A stretch of 64,000 nucleotides of DNA from Diphasiastrum complanatum (Eukaryota; Streptophyta; Lycopodiopsida; Lycopodiales; Lycopodiaceae): contig CM055094.1 in NCBI GenBank assembly GCA_029204225.1, forward strand, positions 63,594,483 through 63,658,482. Reading direction: 5' to 3'. The translations under genes were made by a program, and so were the position numbers. Under the pieces are notes generated by a model, which saw nothing but the letters and a program-made list of their open reading frames with translations, was not told where the DNA came from and did no database searches. Shown piece by piece: positions 32,572 through 43,910 of this stretch. The first letter of the stretch is position 1. Every line of letters begins with the position of its first letter.

Positions 32572-33776
32572 TGTGCTAGATTTATCTCCTCTACTCTCTC
32601 CTAGTCCTATTTTAGTCTGCCTCCAATCATGTTGCATTTTTACTCATGTTGTCGCACAGCCTGCATATTTACATGTAAAATAAGACAGGCAAAAAACTCA
32701 ACTATCTACATAAATACAAGTAAATTTTCACAGGCGAAAAAGGCGAAAAATGTGACACTGTGTTTTTACACGTGATTTGTGACAAACGAAAAAGACGACA
32801 TTGCCTTACAAAATGTCGAAGGTGCCCTAGGAAAAACAAAGGCACCTTGTAAATCGAATCCTAAGGCATTTATCAGAGTGTCACATTTTCCACATCCTCA
32901 CCAATGTCCATTTCAGCAAAGGCTGACGTTGCGGCCTTCTCACGCTCATCCATGCAACTATGCTAGCAGATTTGACAACAACAATAGCCATCCACGATTT
33001 CCTATAGACAACACATCCACTTTGTACTTTCTTCATCTGTACACCTGTAAAATTGTGTATATATATTGAATACCATTTGTGTATTTTGGAGTGTGTGAAA
33101 ATAATAGCATCAAAAACCTATCAGAGATAGACGAAGTAGATACCTTGTGCATTGACTCTTTTGTATTGTCAGTAACAGGTTCATTTCTTTTACAAATTGA
33201 ATTAGCTTTGTAGAGCATGCGATTTTGTCTGCTATTGTCTTGTGCTCCACAACATTATTGACATGTATATTTTGCTATACTTAATCTGATTACAGCTCTG
33301 TTTTGTCCTGCATTCAGATTTGTGTCAATTTTGCTATGATTTTCTACATTCTGTCTGACTCTCTTATTGCTCAATCCGGTAATCTGTTTTTAGCAAATTA
33401 TTATTAGTCTAGTTGTTGGCGACTAATATTTAGTCTTGCCTTTCGCAGTTGATTATCAGTCGAGCTCAGTCTAGCTCTTTGCAAATCATTCACGACTAAT
33501 AATTTGTCTAGCTATTCGTGACAAATTATTCTTCCGATGTTTTGTTGTAATGTTTGGCTACATAATATAATTGACCATGATTTCTATCACTAACGTTATG
33601 TTCATGCGTAGTTATGCTTAGGGAAAGAGTAATATAGCTCATTCCGCTACGCACGAAAACTTTCTGTTCGAGTTCGTTTCTCATTCGAGTTTCAAGTTCG
33701 CTTCTTTTCGTATTCATTTTTTTTTTGAGCTAGTTTAGTTTCTCACACTCTCACACCCTCTTTCATTTTCCCAACA
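32572..33776 (+). repeat. 5' LTR of Copia-2
   Basis: About 1.2 kb, aligned along its length to 40469-41679. Landmarks are 'tcatgttgcat', 'aaaaagacgacattgccttacaaaatg', 'ctatcagagatagacgaagtaga' and the CCCAACA end. It is followed directly by a primer-binding site. Confidence 0.88.
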
Positions 33777-33788
33777 TGGTATCAGAGC
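33777..33788 (+). other. Primer-binding site of Copia-2
   Basis: TGGTATCAGAGC adjoining the LTR end CCCAACA, the canonical tRNA-iMet site. Confidence 0.92.
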
Positions 33789-33930
33789 TATTTTCGTAGC
33801 CTAATAAGCTTCCACAATACAGCACTCGACCAACCGATAGAGTAATTGTTTTCTTGTTCTATAACTTAGTACTAGACTTTCATACTTAGGTCACTGATAG
33901 TTTTTCCTATCACTTAGACTAATCTTCCAC

Positions 33931-36229
33931 ATGTATTCCCAAGGGAAAGCCAGTCGTATAATGGACAAGCTTGATGAAGCCAATTACCATCTGTGGAAAT
34001 GTAAGATGAAAACTATACTAATGGCTAAAGAATTGTATGATGTTGTTACAGGTGTAGAAGTGAAATCCAAAGCAGACGACACAACAATCGCTAAATGGAA
34101 GCTGAAGGATGGAAAGGCTTTCGCGCTGATCATTCATGCAAATAAAAGTTTACTTTGGCATTATAGACTTGGTCACTTGAATCATGTTGTTGTACAACAA
34201 ATGTCTAGACAATCGTTTGTTCTTGATCTCAACTATCCTTGTGATAAAGTCAAGTTACCTATCTGTCAAGACTATCTAGTTGGCAAACAGACTAGGAAAC
34301 CATTTAAATCAAGCCATCAACATATTGCTAGAGGATTGTTAGACATTGTACATTCAGACATTTGTGGCTTGATGAAAAATCCTTCGTTGAAGGATGCAAA
34401 GTACTTTATAACTTTTATTGATGAATTTTCCAGAAGGACTATGGTGTACCTTATGAAAAAAAAATCCGAAGCCTTTAATTACTTCAGAATCTTCAAGGAG
34501 GGTGCAAAAAAGGAGACTGGAAGGATGATCAAGGCCCTAAGGTTAGACAATGGTGGAGAATATATCTCTACCGAGTTTAAGGAGTACTGCCAAAGACAAG
34601 GCATTGAATAGCAATTCATCACTCCTTATAGTCCTCAGTCTAATGGCTTAGTCGGGAGGAAGAACCATACCATAGTTGAATCAGCCAAATGTATGCTAGC
34701 GCATGCATCGTTTCCCAAGAGATTCTGAGCTGAATCTGTCTCCACTATAGCTTACGTCCAGAACAGATGTTCGACCAAGGCCCTCTCAGGCAAGACACCC
34801 CACGAGGTGTGGATAGGCTCTAAGCCTTTCGTGAAGAACCTAAGAGTATTTGGATGCGTTGTCTACACACAGATCCCAAAAGACACGAGAAAGAAATTGG
34901 ACTTTCAAGGTCTCAAGACCATTTTGATTGGATAAACTTCATCTGATTATACATACAAGTTATATGATCTTGATACCCAGCAAATCTTGTATAGCCAGGT
35001 TACAGTCTTTATCAAGGATCAGTTCGTCGACATCAAAGGCAAGAATATTGCTCCAAGAGAACCTTCATTACCTACCATTGGCATGATTGTCTGAGCTTCT
35101 AGCTCAGGCGTGTCCATTGTCGACCCATGTTTTGATAGCGAATCAGACAAAGACGTTGCTGCTACCCAACAACAAGTCCCAAGAGTGGTTCATTAGTCGA
35201 ATTCTCCCAAAAGATCAAGCCGAGTGCGCACACAACCCACAAGGTATACTCCTGAGTCTGCATGTCTCTTGATACAAGAACCGATGACAATCGAAGAGGC
35301 ACTCAGCCAACTAGATTCTGATCTCTAGAGAGAAGCTATGGACAGAGAGTATTTCTCTCTGATCAAGAACCGAACATGGTCACTAGTCGAAGCTCCTATT
35401 GGCTGCAATATCATTGATTGCAAATGAATTTTTAAGATTAATACAATGCCAATGGAGCAATTGATCGAAGGAAGGAAAGACTGGTAGCACGAGGATTCAC
35501 TCAAATCCCAACGTCGACTACAACGAGACTCTTAGTCTAGTAGTCAAACATTCATCGATCCGAGCACTCCTGTCTTATGCTGCAGTTGTCGATACATCAA
35601 CTTGATGTACAGATAGCTTATCTGAATGGAGTTATACAAGAAGACATTTGCATGATCCATCCCAAAGTATACATTCTGGAAGGTATAAAGAATCATGTCT
35701 ATAAACTCCACAAAGCATTTCACGGCTTGAAACAGTCTGCCAGGGCTTGGTTTTAGAGAATCAACACATTTCTCATTGAACAAGGTTTCCATCCAAGCAC
35801 TGCTGATTGCAACGTCTATTCCAAGTCAGTGCAGCAATCCTTTATTATCATCACCTTATATGTGGATGATACGTTGTTGTTCAGCAACAATACCAATTTG
35901 GTCAAGGATTCTAAGTAGATGCTATTTTTAGAGTTCGACATGACTAATCTAGATGAAGCTCACTTCCGTCTAAGCATTCAGATCCATAAAGAAAGAGCGA
36001 GATGACTGATCTACATCACTCAACAAAGGTATCTTCACAATGTTCTTAATAGATACAATCTAATGAATTGTAAGTTAGCTCAGTCACCGATGGATTCAGG
36101 CCTGCATTTGTCAAAGGACCAATGTCCTCAAACCAAGCAAGAAGAGAAGCAGATGAGAGAGTATCATTATCAATTGATTGGATCTCTCATGTACGCAATG
36201 GTCTATACAAGACCAGATATCTCTTTTGC
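33931..36229 (+). pseudogene. Copia-2 gag/integrase fusion and RT, decayed
   Basis: The ATG at 33931 opens a 226-codon frame that begins as Gag (MYSQGKASRIMDKLDEANYH, ILMAKELYDVVTGVE, KDGKAFALII). Near 34135-34143 it passes without a stop into the integrase zinc site (LLWHYRLGHLNH), so about 1.1 kb (Gag C-terminus, CCHC and protease, compare 889-1985 in Copia-1) is deleted. Integrase continues with LLDIVHSDICG, FITFIDEFSRRT and a substituted RLDNGGEY. After a stop at 34609 it decays through SNGLVGRKN. RT follows with frameshifts (ALYGLK-equivalent HKAFHGLKQ, LYVDDTLLFSN near 35857) to RPDISFA at 36229, where the nested insertion starts. Confidence 0.9.
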
Positions 36230-36234
36230 ACATC

Positions 36235-36822
36235 CACTTGATAATATTTTGGTAACCCATCAATGAACATTAACATTTGTACATTAGGCGGAATGTCACT
36301 ATAAAGTGGATTCAGGTACTCATTAAAATCTTGAATAAATTGTTCCAAGACCTTTATTCATGGTTAGATAACAACTTTTGAAAGTGTTCATAGTCATCTA
36401 AAAGTGGTAGAAAATAATCCCTAAAAAGCTTGCAAAAATTGTCGTATGTACAAGGTTGATTGCCCTTTGCAACTAAGTCATCCCACCAAACTATGGCTCT
36501 TCCTTCAAGGAACATGGTGACAGTGGATAACTTTTCGGTTCAGGAAATTGGTTCATGGCAAAGTATTTGTTCCAAACATTTAGCCAAGAACTTACCACTT
36601 GTAAGTTCCTATCTTTCTTCTCCCCCTTAAACACTTTTATGGGAGGTGGAACTACATGCTTCTTCGGATTGGCTAACCTAGACTCTAAGTCTTGGTTTCT
36701 TTGATTAGTTCAAGAAGCTGCTTATTAGTGGCTTGAATTTGTTGGTATAAAAGTTCAAGAGCTTGTGTCACATTGGATGGGTTTGATAGATCAAATGTTG
36801 GGTTTTCATTGGTTTGATTCAT
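36235..36822 (-). pseudogene. Ty3/gypsy gag, 3'-truncated
   Basis: The ATG at 36822 gives MNQTNENPTFDLSNPSNVTQ then ALELLYQQIQATNKQLLELI. After a frameshift near 36690 come PPPIKVFKGEKKDRNLQV and WLNVWNKYFAMNQF; then EGRAIVWWDDLVAKGN, YDNFCKLFRDYFLPL and FIQDFNEYLNPLYSDIPP, the Retrotrans_gag pattern. Several frame changes are needed. It ends at the left border of the nested insertion (LMFIDGLP), so capsid C-terminus, CCHC and pol are missing. Confidence 0.8.
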
Positions 36823-37179
36823 TGGGGTTGCTTGTGTGTTTTCCTATTATGCAAATACAACAACAAGTGCTCAAATTAGAATGATAGAAATGCTTTAATT
36901 CTTACATCCAATGCAAATAAAAAGTATTTACTTCTACTCATTCAATCTTATTGTTTGTAAGCTCAATCCGAGCCTACTATTTGCAAGCTCAATCCAAGCT
37001 TAAGAGAAAAACAACAACAAGCTACATTTATCTTAATCCAAAGCAAAAATGAAAACCAAATCTTTATGTAAACTTCAATTAACTAATCCAAGCTAATGTT
37101 TACATAAAGTTTCCATTTCAATTCCATTTCCATTTGTCATTTCAAAAGAAACCAAAATACCAAAAATTTCACATTTTTC

Positions 37180-37520
37180 ACTATTCTAGACCTCCAAATC
37201 CATGAAACTAGTGTCTAGAAATGGAAAACTAATGAAGCTCTATGAAAACTTCAATTTTCAATCTGATTTTCAGATTTACAGATCTGAAAATCAGAACTTT
37301 AAAATGACAAAAAACAGAACTTCAAAACTTGTTTTATGCACAAAGTTATACTACCATTCCCTTCCTACATTGCCATTTTTATGAAACTAGGAGATAGAAA
37401 GGTGTAACTAATGAAGTTTGGATGAAAATTTCACTTTTCAGATCTGATTTTCAGATTTATAGGTCTGAAAAACATAACTTCAAAATGAAAATCAGAATTT
37501 CAAACACTTCATTTATGCAA
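37180..37520 (-). repeat. Duplicated leader block with a perfect dyad
   Basis: Two degenerate copies of a roughly 170-bp block (about 37200-37345 and 37380-37520) share 'atgaaacta', 'aactaatgaag', 'tctgattttcagattta' and 'cttcaaaa'. In the first copy TCTGATTTTCAGAT (37262-37275) and ATCTGAAAATCAGA (37282-37295) form a perfect 14-bp inverted repeat with a 6-bp loop. Confidence 0.8.
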
Positions 37521-37865
37521 AAAAAACACTAGTTTTGATCAAAACACATAGTTAGAATCAATCTTTTTGCAAAAAAAGGTTTGTGTATGTAGAGGAAGAC
37601 TTCCTCTAACCATCACACAAATATTTTTTCGGAACTTTTAAAAACCCAAAGCTTACTTTAAAACTTCTCTAACATGATAAAAAATCAGCCCCTAAACAAT
37701 TCTATAAGCATCACTACTCTCTTCCAAAGAGAACTAGATTCATTGGGTACTTCAACTACAAGCTTCCTACAACTAGAAAAGCCAATAATCTTTCCCAAAC
37801 AAAAATTTATTTGGTGATCTTAATAGAACTTGAAGAAGGTTAGAAAGGTTACTATCCTTTGTCTA

Positions 37866-37877
37866 GCTCTGATATCA
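37866..37877 (-). other. Possible primer-binding site of the gypsy relic
   Basis: The minus strand reads TGATATCAGAGC about 1.04 kb upstream of the gypsy gag ATG, one base off the tRNA-iMet site. The LTR it should abut would lie above 37878 but has no second copy to prove it. Confidence 0.5.
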
Positions 37878-38159
37878 CTTTTATAAGTAGAGGTGAGGAA
37901 GTGCTCCAAATCCAAGGTAGAGCCTCCAAATGTCCTCCAAGCAACCTGCAAGCTCCAAGATGCTCCCCAACTCCAAGCTAGGATGCCTCCACCTGCAAGT
38001 AAGGATTTGTAAGCCTCCAAGGATCTCTCCTTCACCTGTGTCCCTACTCTTAAGCTCAAAGATAGATAATAGACTAGCCTCAAGTATTCATCACCCACCA
38101 ACCATAGCTAGATCCAAGCTTCAAGCAAGATCCTAAAACAAACAGCGTTAGAACAAGAA

Positions 38160-38400
38160 TGTGAATATCTCCGAGCTTGACAGAGATCGCTCAAGGATTA
38201 CGTCCGCCAACTAGAATGCAATATCTCAAAAGAGCAGACAGAGAAGCAACGGGCCCAGGCCACTTTCAAGACTCAACAAGTGGCTCTAGAATTGAAAGTC
38301 CGACAAGCAAACCAAGCCTTCTAGGTTGTCCTAGATCAAATGGTAGCAGCAATATAGAAGATGAATCACCGGCCGCTTAAAAGTTGCAGAGGAGCAAACA
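38160..38400 (+). pseudogene. Coiled-coil-coding remnant
   Basis: The plus strand reads QRSLKDYVRQLECNISKEQT then EKQRAQATFKTQQVALELKV and RQANQAF, a charged heptad-like helix, between stop codons. No start, family or neighbour explains it. It could be captured gene sequence or the far end of a mobile-element ORF. Confidence 0.35.
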
Positions 38401-38434
38401 ATAATGGCTGATTAAGACAAGATATGCTATGCAT

Positions 38435-38710
38435 TCAAATATCACGTGACCTTTGACAATATCCAAGTAATCTGCTATTTCCTTCACATACAAATCTGAG
38501 AAGATGAGTTATGGACTTAAAATCTAGATACAAATTGGTAGCTTGGTCATTAGGATAAATTGATCCATCCACCCACAAATCTATATTGTTATGATTATTC
38601 ATTCTCAATTCTTTAACTATTGCTATAGCATTCTCTACAACTTTCAAATTTTTCTTAATAATTGGACTGCATTCCATAGGAAGAGCAACATGCAAATGGA
38701 ACATTGCCAT
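38435..38710 (-). CDS. Unknown ORF, partial; paralogue of 16015-16272
   Basis: A 91-codon minus-strand frame with LPMECSPIIKKNLKVVENAI, NIDLWVDGSIYPND and THLLRFVCEGNSRLLGYCQ. The second half matches the plus-strand ORF at 16015-16272 in motif order and spacing. It lies inside the nested insertion in Copia-2, which suggests it travels with a mobile element. No family recognised. Confidence 0.5.
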   Translation of the reverse strand: MAMFHLHVALPMECSPIIKKNLKVVENAIAIVKELRMNNHNNIDLWVDGSIYPNDQATNLYLDFKSITHLLRFVCEGNSRLLGYCQRSRDI

Positions 38711-39599
38711 TGTTGAAAGCTACAATCCATAAATGCTTCAAACTACAATAAGTCAACATGAATAGATCTAGCATAACTTACTTTTGTAATGTTTATGTCA
38801 CGTCGAAAAATTGTCCTACCTCATATTTCACTATAAGCATACAAAGATCTCAAAAGTTCTGCTACTCCCGCTTTAGTTTTTGTTGTGAGCATACCAAGAT
38901 TTTCAGTCTTAAAGCTCTAGCCCCGAATTTTGAAACGAGCATGCAGAGAAGTTACTACATCTCATGCTTAACTAACTAATGTCTAAAGTTAACCATATCA
39001 GTTAAACGTCAGGCAATGCCGAAAACTCGAAAAACGGCGACCAAAAGTTACCGCTTCACATTCTTTGTCTACGTAACCTCTCTCTAAAGTGAAATTTCTT
39101 AAAGGGACTATTTTGAGCCCATATTTTTCCTAATGCTAGTCTTTCTTTGATTGTCTACAATTCTCTTCTAGCACTTATACCAAGCAAATCAACACATTCA
39201 ATTGTGAAATCTTGATCAACCTATGATCTATCCTCAATCTAATGTCTCTTGCCACTTTCTAAGATTGAAACACACTCAAATGAAGTTCAATAACCTCACA
39301 ATCTAGAGATCCAATCAATATTAGGATTTGACAAAATCACAAAAAATTGATTATTTTAAAATCTACATGCAAATGCCAAGGACTTGATATGCACTTAGGC
39401 TTTCTGCTCTAAATATTGGCCAAATCCAACATGAATTGTGAGAAATCGGAATTGATCAAGATTAGAAGTCTATATAGGATTTTGATCTACAAAAGATCCA
39501 ATATACATATGCAAGAAATTGGATTTTGGTGTAGAATCCAATCTACCATGCTCTAGCATTGATATCTTCTCCAAATCATTGATAGATGTGATTGCTTTC

Positions 39600-39838
39600 T
39601 GTGAAGTTTTTAGCACGTGTGAACTTCACCACACACTCTACAAGATCTTACTGAGGTGTTGTGATTGCACAAAATTGATCAGAGCACAGAACACTTGAAA
39701 AATCTATGGCAAGAGCACAATGGCATACATCTGACTGAAAAATCTATCTTCTTACTATGAGAATTGAATGTCATAAATAATTCTAAGTGCTCAGTATGGG
39801 AAAAACAGGCTGCTCTCGGGTAGAGAGAGAAAATCGCA
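39600..39838 (-). repeat. 239-bp LTR (Copia-E type) at the end of the nested insertion
   Basis: The reverse complement aligns along its length with the Copia-E 5' LTR (53370-53608, also 239 bp). Both begin TG(C/T)GATTTT and end GCTAAAAACTTCACA. Here the LTR is not followed by a TGGTATCAGAGC site but by 'gaaagcaatcac', so it is a solo LTR, a chimera, or uses another primer. Confidence 0.88.
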
Positions 39839-40461
39839 GTAAGCTCACTCAGCCAATATATGGCTAATCTTGGCATTACCCAATCGAAGGCTCTCATAAG
39901 AGTCATGAGAGATATTCGAGCTACCATGGACCAGTGAATCTGCTATGGAGATGTGAACAACGACAATTTTCATCAGCTCAGTGGATATTATGATGCAATC
40001 CGGGGAGGAGATGTAGACAATCGTAAGTGCACATCTGGATTTACATTCTTCTTCAACAATAATCCTATCTCATGGAACAGTCGTAAGCAAACCACTATCA
40101 CACTTTCTTCTACAGAAGCAGAATACATTGCTGCTTCTCAATCTATTAAGAAAGTGTTTTGGTTGAGAAATTTACTGTCAGACATTAATTTGTATCAGTA
40201 CAACCCCACAATTTTATTTTGTGATAATCAGAGTGTTATTGCCTTATCAACCAACCCTAGATTTCACTCTAGGAGTAAGCACATTGAAATCAGATATCAC
40301 TACATCAGGGGCAAGGTTCTCAACAAGGAGATGAGCTTAACGTACTGTAGAATGCAGGACATGGTTGCAGATATATTCACAAAGGCATTAAGTGTTCATG
40401 CACACAAAAAAATTTGTGCATTGCTTAGTCTGAAGATCAAGGCATTCACGGATCCAGATTA
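39839..40461 (+). pseudogene. Copia-2 RNase H
   Basis: The pol frame resumes here: SLSQYMANLGI, RVMRDIRATMDQ, a stop near 39934, then YYDAIRGGDVDNRKCTSGFT, SRKQTTITLSSTEAEYIAAS, ILFCDNQSVIALSTN, SRSKHIEIRYHYIRGKVL, MVADIFTKALSVHAHKKI, ending AFTDPD at 40459. The RNase H active-site motifs (DA, SSTEAEY, DNQ) are present. A polypurine tract (AAGGGGGGG) follows directly before the 3' LTR. Confidence 0.9.
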
Positions 40462-40468
40462 AGGGGGG

Positions 40469-41679
40469 GTTTGAATTTATGTCCTCTACTCTCCCAAATC
40501 CTATTTTAATTTGCCTCCATTCATGTTGCATCTTTACTCATGTTGTCGCATAGTCTGCATATTTACATGTAAAATAAGACATCAAAAAACTCGACTGTCT
40601 GCATAAATACAAGTAAATGTCCACAGACAAAAAAGGCGAAAAACATGACATTGTATTTTTACACATGATTTGTGATAGGCGAAAAAGACGACATTGCCTT
40701 ACAAAATGCCGAAGCTGCCCTAGAAAAAAAGAAGGCACCCTGTAAATCAAATCCTAAGGCATTTGTCAAAGTGTCGCATTTTTCGCGTCCTCACCAACGT
40801 TCATTTCAGCAAAGGTTGACGTCGTGGCCTTCTCACGCTCATCCCATGCAACTCATTTGACAACAACAACAACCACACACGATCTCCTATAGATAGCACA
40901 TCCACTTTGTACTTTCTTCATCTACACACCTGTAAAATTGTGAATATACTACCATTTGCATATTCTTGAGTGTGTGAAAATAATAGCATCAAAAACTTAT
41001 CAGAGATAGATGAAGTAGATGCCTTGCGCATTGACTCCTTTGTATTGTCAATAACAGGTTCATTCTTTTTACAGATTGAATTAGCTTTGTAGAGCACGCG
41101 GTTTCGTCCACTGTTGTCTTGTGCTCCGCAACAGTATTGACATGTATATTTTGCTATACTTAATCTGATAATAGCTCTGTTTTGTTCTACATTCAGATTT
41201 GTGTCAAATTTGCTATGCTTTTCTACATTCTATCTGACTCTCTTATTGCTCAATCCGATAATTTGTTCTTAACGAATTATTATTAGTCTAGCTGTTGGCG
41301 ACTAATATTTAGTCTTGCCTTTTGCAACTAATTCGCGACTGATTATCAGTCGAGCTCAGTCTAGCTCTTCACGAATAATTTGCGACTAATAATTTGTCTA
41401 GCTGTTCGCGACAAATTATTCTTCTGATGTTTTCTTGCTTAATGTTTGGCTATGTAATCAGATCAACCGTGATTTCTATCACTAGCGTTTTGTTTGTTTC
41501 TAATAGGTGTAGTCTTGCTTAGGGAAAGAGTAATATAGCTCATTCCGCTATGCACGAACACTTTCTGTTCGAGTTCGTTTCTCGTTCGAGTTTCGAGTTC
41601 GCTTCTTTTCGTGTTCGTTTTTTTTTTTTGAGCTATTTTAGTTTCTCACACTCTCACACCCTCTTTCATTTCCCCAACA
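40469..41679 (+). repeat. 3' LTR of Copia-2
   Basis: About 1.21 kb, homologous to 32572-33776, beginning after the polypurine tract and ending CCCCAACA at 41679. Numerous substitutions relative to the 5' LTR indicate an old insertion. Confidence 0.88.
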
Positions 41680-41808
41680 ATTTGGACCTCATCACTCAAC
41701 TTAGCTCATTGAGTGATCAAAATTGACTAATATCGAGTTTAGTACATTTACATTGATTGTTTTTTTATCGAATATCAATGGAATTGACCCCTATCATGCG
41801 AGGGGGAG
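41680..41808. repeat. Degenerate repeat field, middle part
   Basis: Phrases 'cctcatcactcaac', 'agctcattgagtgatcaaa' and 'gacccctatcatgcgag' continue the repeat field interrupted at 32571 by Copia-2. Confidence 0.75.
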
Positions 41809-42505
41809 TGTTAGATTTTTTATACTCAGTCTTAAAATTGTTCAAGTAATGAGCATCTTGAAAAACCGAAGGCTGACTTCATATTTGCGGACCTTCACAG
41901 TTTTCTTTCTTTTACCTTAAAACAATTTTTTAGGCACCATTTCTTTTTTTTGCTCCTTAGCAAAAAATACGACACACTGGACAAGTGGCCAGGATGCCTT
42001 AGAAACCATTCTTAAGGCACCTTGGCTTTTTCCGCTCCTTCGCCTTTTTTGCACTAGCAAAAAATGCGACACACTGGCCAAATGGCTAGATTGCCTTAGA
42101 AATCATTTTTAAGGCACCTTCTCCTTTTTCGTCTTTTTCGCTGCCTTTAATGTAAGATATTTTGTTCGTCGACACTTGTAAATCTATGTATTAGCTGATT
42201 CAAGCTATGTAAGAGTTAATTGAGTTAAGAGAATTTCTCTTCGAATCAGAGTTATCTGTAGCCAGCGTTATCATGCTCAGCAGACTGAAGTTATTACTTC
42301 AAGCTATTGTAATCGTTGTTGATATTTATCATAGTGCAATTTTTGTTTCACTATTGCGTCATGCATTTGCGCATTCTGTATGAATTTTTCTACTTGAATA
42401 ATTCTGTTGCTAATTGTTGCGTTTCCGTTCCTACACGCCGCGCTTCAGTCCTCGATCTTTCGTTGTCGCTCACGCCCACACGCGATTTTACGACAAATCC
42501 TTTGA
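41809..42505 (+). repeat. Copia LTR (Copia-B type) with polypurine remnant
   Basis: Begins TGTTAGATTTTTT after AGGGGGAG, a polypurine tract without pol. 'ctcagtcttaaa', 'taatgagcatcttgaaaaac' and 'gaagttattacttcaagc' match the Copia-B LTR (18581-19226 reversed). Contains 'aaaaaatgcgacacactggcca' twice (near 41966 and 42059). The right edge is estimated. Confidence 0.7.
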
Positions 42506-42724
42506 CTAAAAATTAGAAATAAAGAAAATAAAAATGTACTCAATATTTCTCAACTTAAAGATATTGCAAAAGAAAAAAATAATATATAAATGAAGAACTA
42601 AAGTAGCAAACTTTGATTAACTTATGAAACTATAATTGAGAGTCCTAACTGTGAAAAAATAGGATAGTTCTAAAATATGAGCATGAGGGGCCCAAAAAAC
42701 AAAGCCCCATATCTTAAAATTCAA

Positions 42725-43005
42725 AAGAATGGCATGATGCTATGATCCTAGAATACAATGCATTGATTGAAAATCATACATGGATCCTAGTAAATCTTCC
42801 ATCTAACAAGAAGGCAAGCATAAGGCATCACATGTATGATAAAAGCATGATGTTTATGTTCATAAAGAGTCACTTATGTCAATGATATCAGTTGGAAAAA
42901 GTCATTGGGACAGAGATCACATCGGAGCATATTGGATATTTACATGTATTGCCGATCTTCTCACCAAATCATTGATAAAGAATGCTTTCTTTGAATCACA
43001 TTAAG
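42725..43005 (+). pseudogene. Copia RT and RNase H remnant
   Basis: The plus frame reads KEWHDAMILEYNALIENHTW then ILVNLPSNKKA, the start of copia RT. After about 150 bases another frame gives IADLLTKSLIKNAFFESH, the RNase H tail. Almost all of RT and RNase H between them is deleted. A third scrap, KALYGLKQPPN, is readable near 43795-43830. Confidence 0.75.
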
Positions 43006-43284
43006 AGGTATCATTGTGATCCATTGATTTCTCTTGGAACTCAACCTATTGTATTATCAAGCCATTGACCTCAATGTGAATCTAAGTCTTTTAATGAAAT
43101 TTTGTGTATTTTTAGTTTTGAGTTCATTTGGTGAATGTATTGTGTGCTCTTGCCTTGAGATTTGCAATCTAGCATTCTTGATCTAATCAAGCATTTGTTT
43201 GGTGCAATCACACATCCTTTAGAGAGATTAATCACATGCTTTGTGGATCCTCTGCATGTGTGAAATTGGCACCTAGCTACACTC

Positions 43285-43785
43285 ATGATAGCTCAAATTT
43301 TATTTCTATCACTCGAGATAACTTGAATTTGATACCTACATGCGAGAAGGCTCAATTTTGATCCTCATCACTCGACATGGCTCATTGAATGATCAAATCA
43401 ACAAGCATTGAATTTAGTGCACTCAAATTGCTGATTTTCATCTCTTAATGATGGAATTGATCCATGTCACACAAGATAGCTTCAATTTGATGTTTGTCAA
43501 TTGAGATAGGCTATAACTCAAATTTGCCCCTTGAGATTGCTCTTTGCGTAATCAAACTAGAAGAATTTTGAGTTTAGGATAATTAGATAGCTCACATTTC
43601 ATGCCTATGACTAAAGCTAGTTGAAATTTAATGCCTAACATGCAATTTTGGTCATTACATTCCAAATTTTTTGAGTTCAACATCTTATTGATGGAATTGC
43701 CTCTTATCACATGAGATAAATGTATCACTCGAGGTAGCTCAATTTTGGACCTTATCACTCAAAATTGAAGGTCAAGAACATCTTA
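43285..43785. repeat. Degenerate repeat field, right part
   Basis: Same phrases as 31760-32571 ('atcactcgagata', 'gacatggctcattgaatgatcaaa', 'gatgtttgtcaattgagata'). No coding signal. Confidence 0.7.
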
Positions 43786-43910
43786 GTATGAAAATTACAC
43801 AAGGCTCTATATGGACTAAAACAGCCCCCTAATATAGTCTTGTGAATGGAAGATAAAATGAGAGGGGTCTAAACCATTTCTATTCATTCATCCATTCATG
43901 TTCCTAAACT

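Larger units (their letters stand above)
36230..39838 (-). mobile_element. Nested composite insertion inside Copia-2 pol
   Basis: Copia-2 RT/RNase H reads RPDISFA up to 36229 and resumes with VSSLSQYMANLGI at about 39839, exactly where the other copia elements continue (SISSLSQFLSNPG). The intervening 3.6 kb is therefore an insertion. On the minus strand it runs: a 239-bp copia-type LTR (39838-39600), unassigned sequence, an unknown ORF (38710-38435), a possible gypsy LTR/leader with primer-binding site (37877-37866), and a gypsy gag (36822 to the left edge). The left end has no LTR, so either part was deleted or it is a chimera. Confidence 0.75.
32572..41679 (+). mobile_element. Copia-2, full-length but defective, with a nested insertion
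   Basis: A plus-strand Ty1/copia element: 5' LTR 32572-33776, primer-binding site 33777-33788, gag start 33931, integrase, RT, nested 3.6-kb insertion (36230-39838), RNase H to 40461, polypurine AAGGGGGGG, 3' LTR about 40469-41679. The LTRs are about 1.2 kb each but visibly diverged, with many substitutions, small indels and blurred TG ends, so no clean target duplication can be fixed. Both flanks belong to one degenerate repeat field, which supports a single insertion. It is of the same family as Copia-1. Confidence 0.9.
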
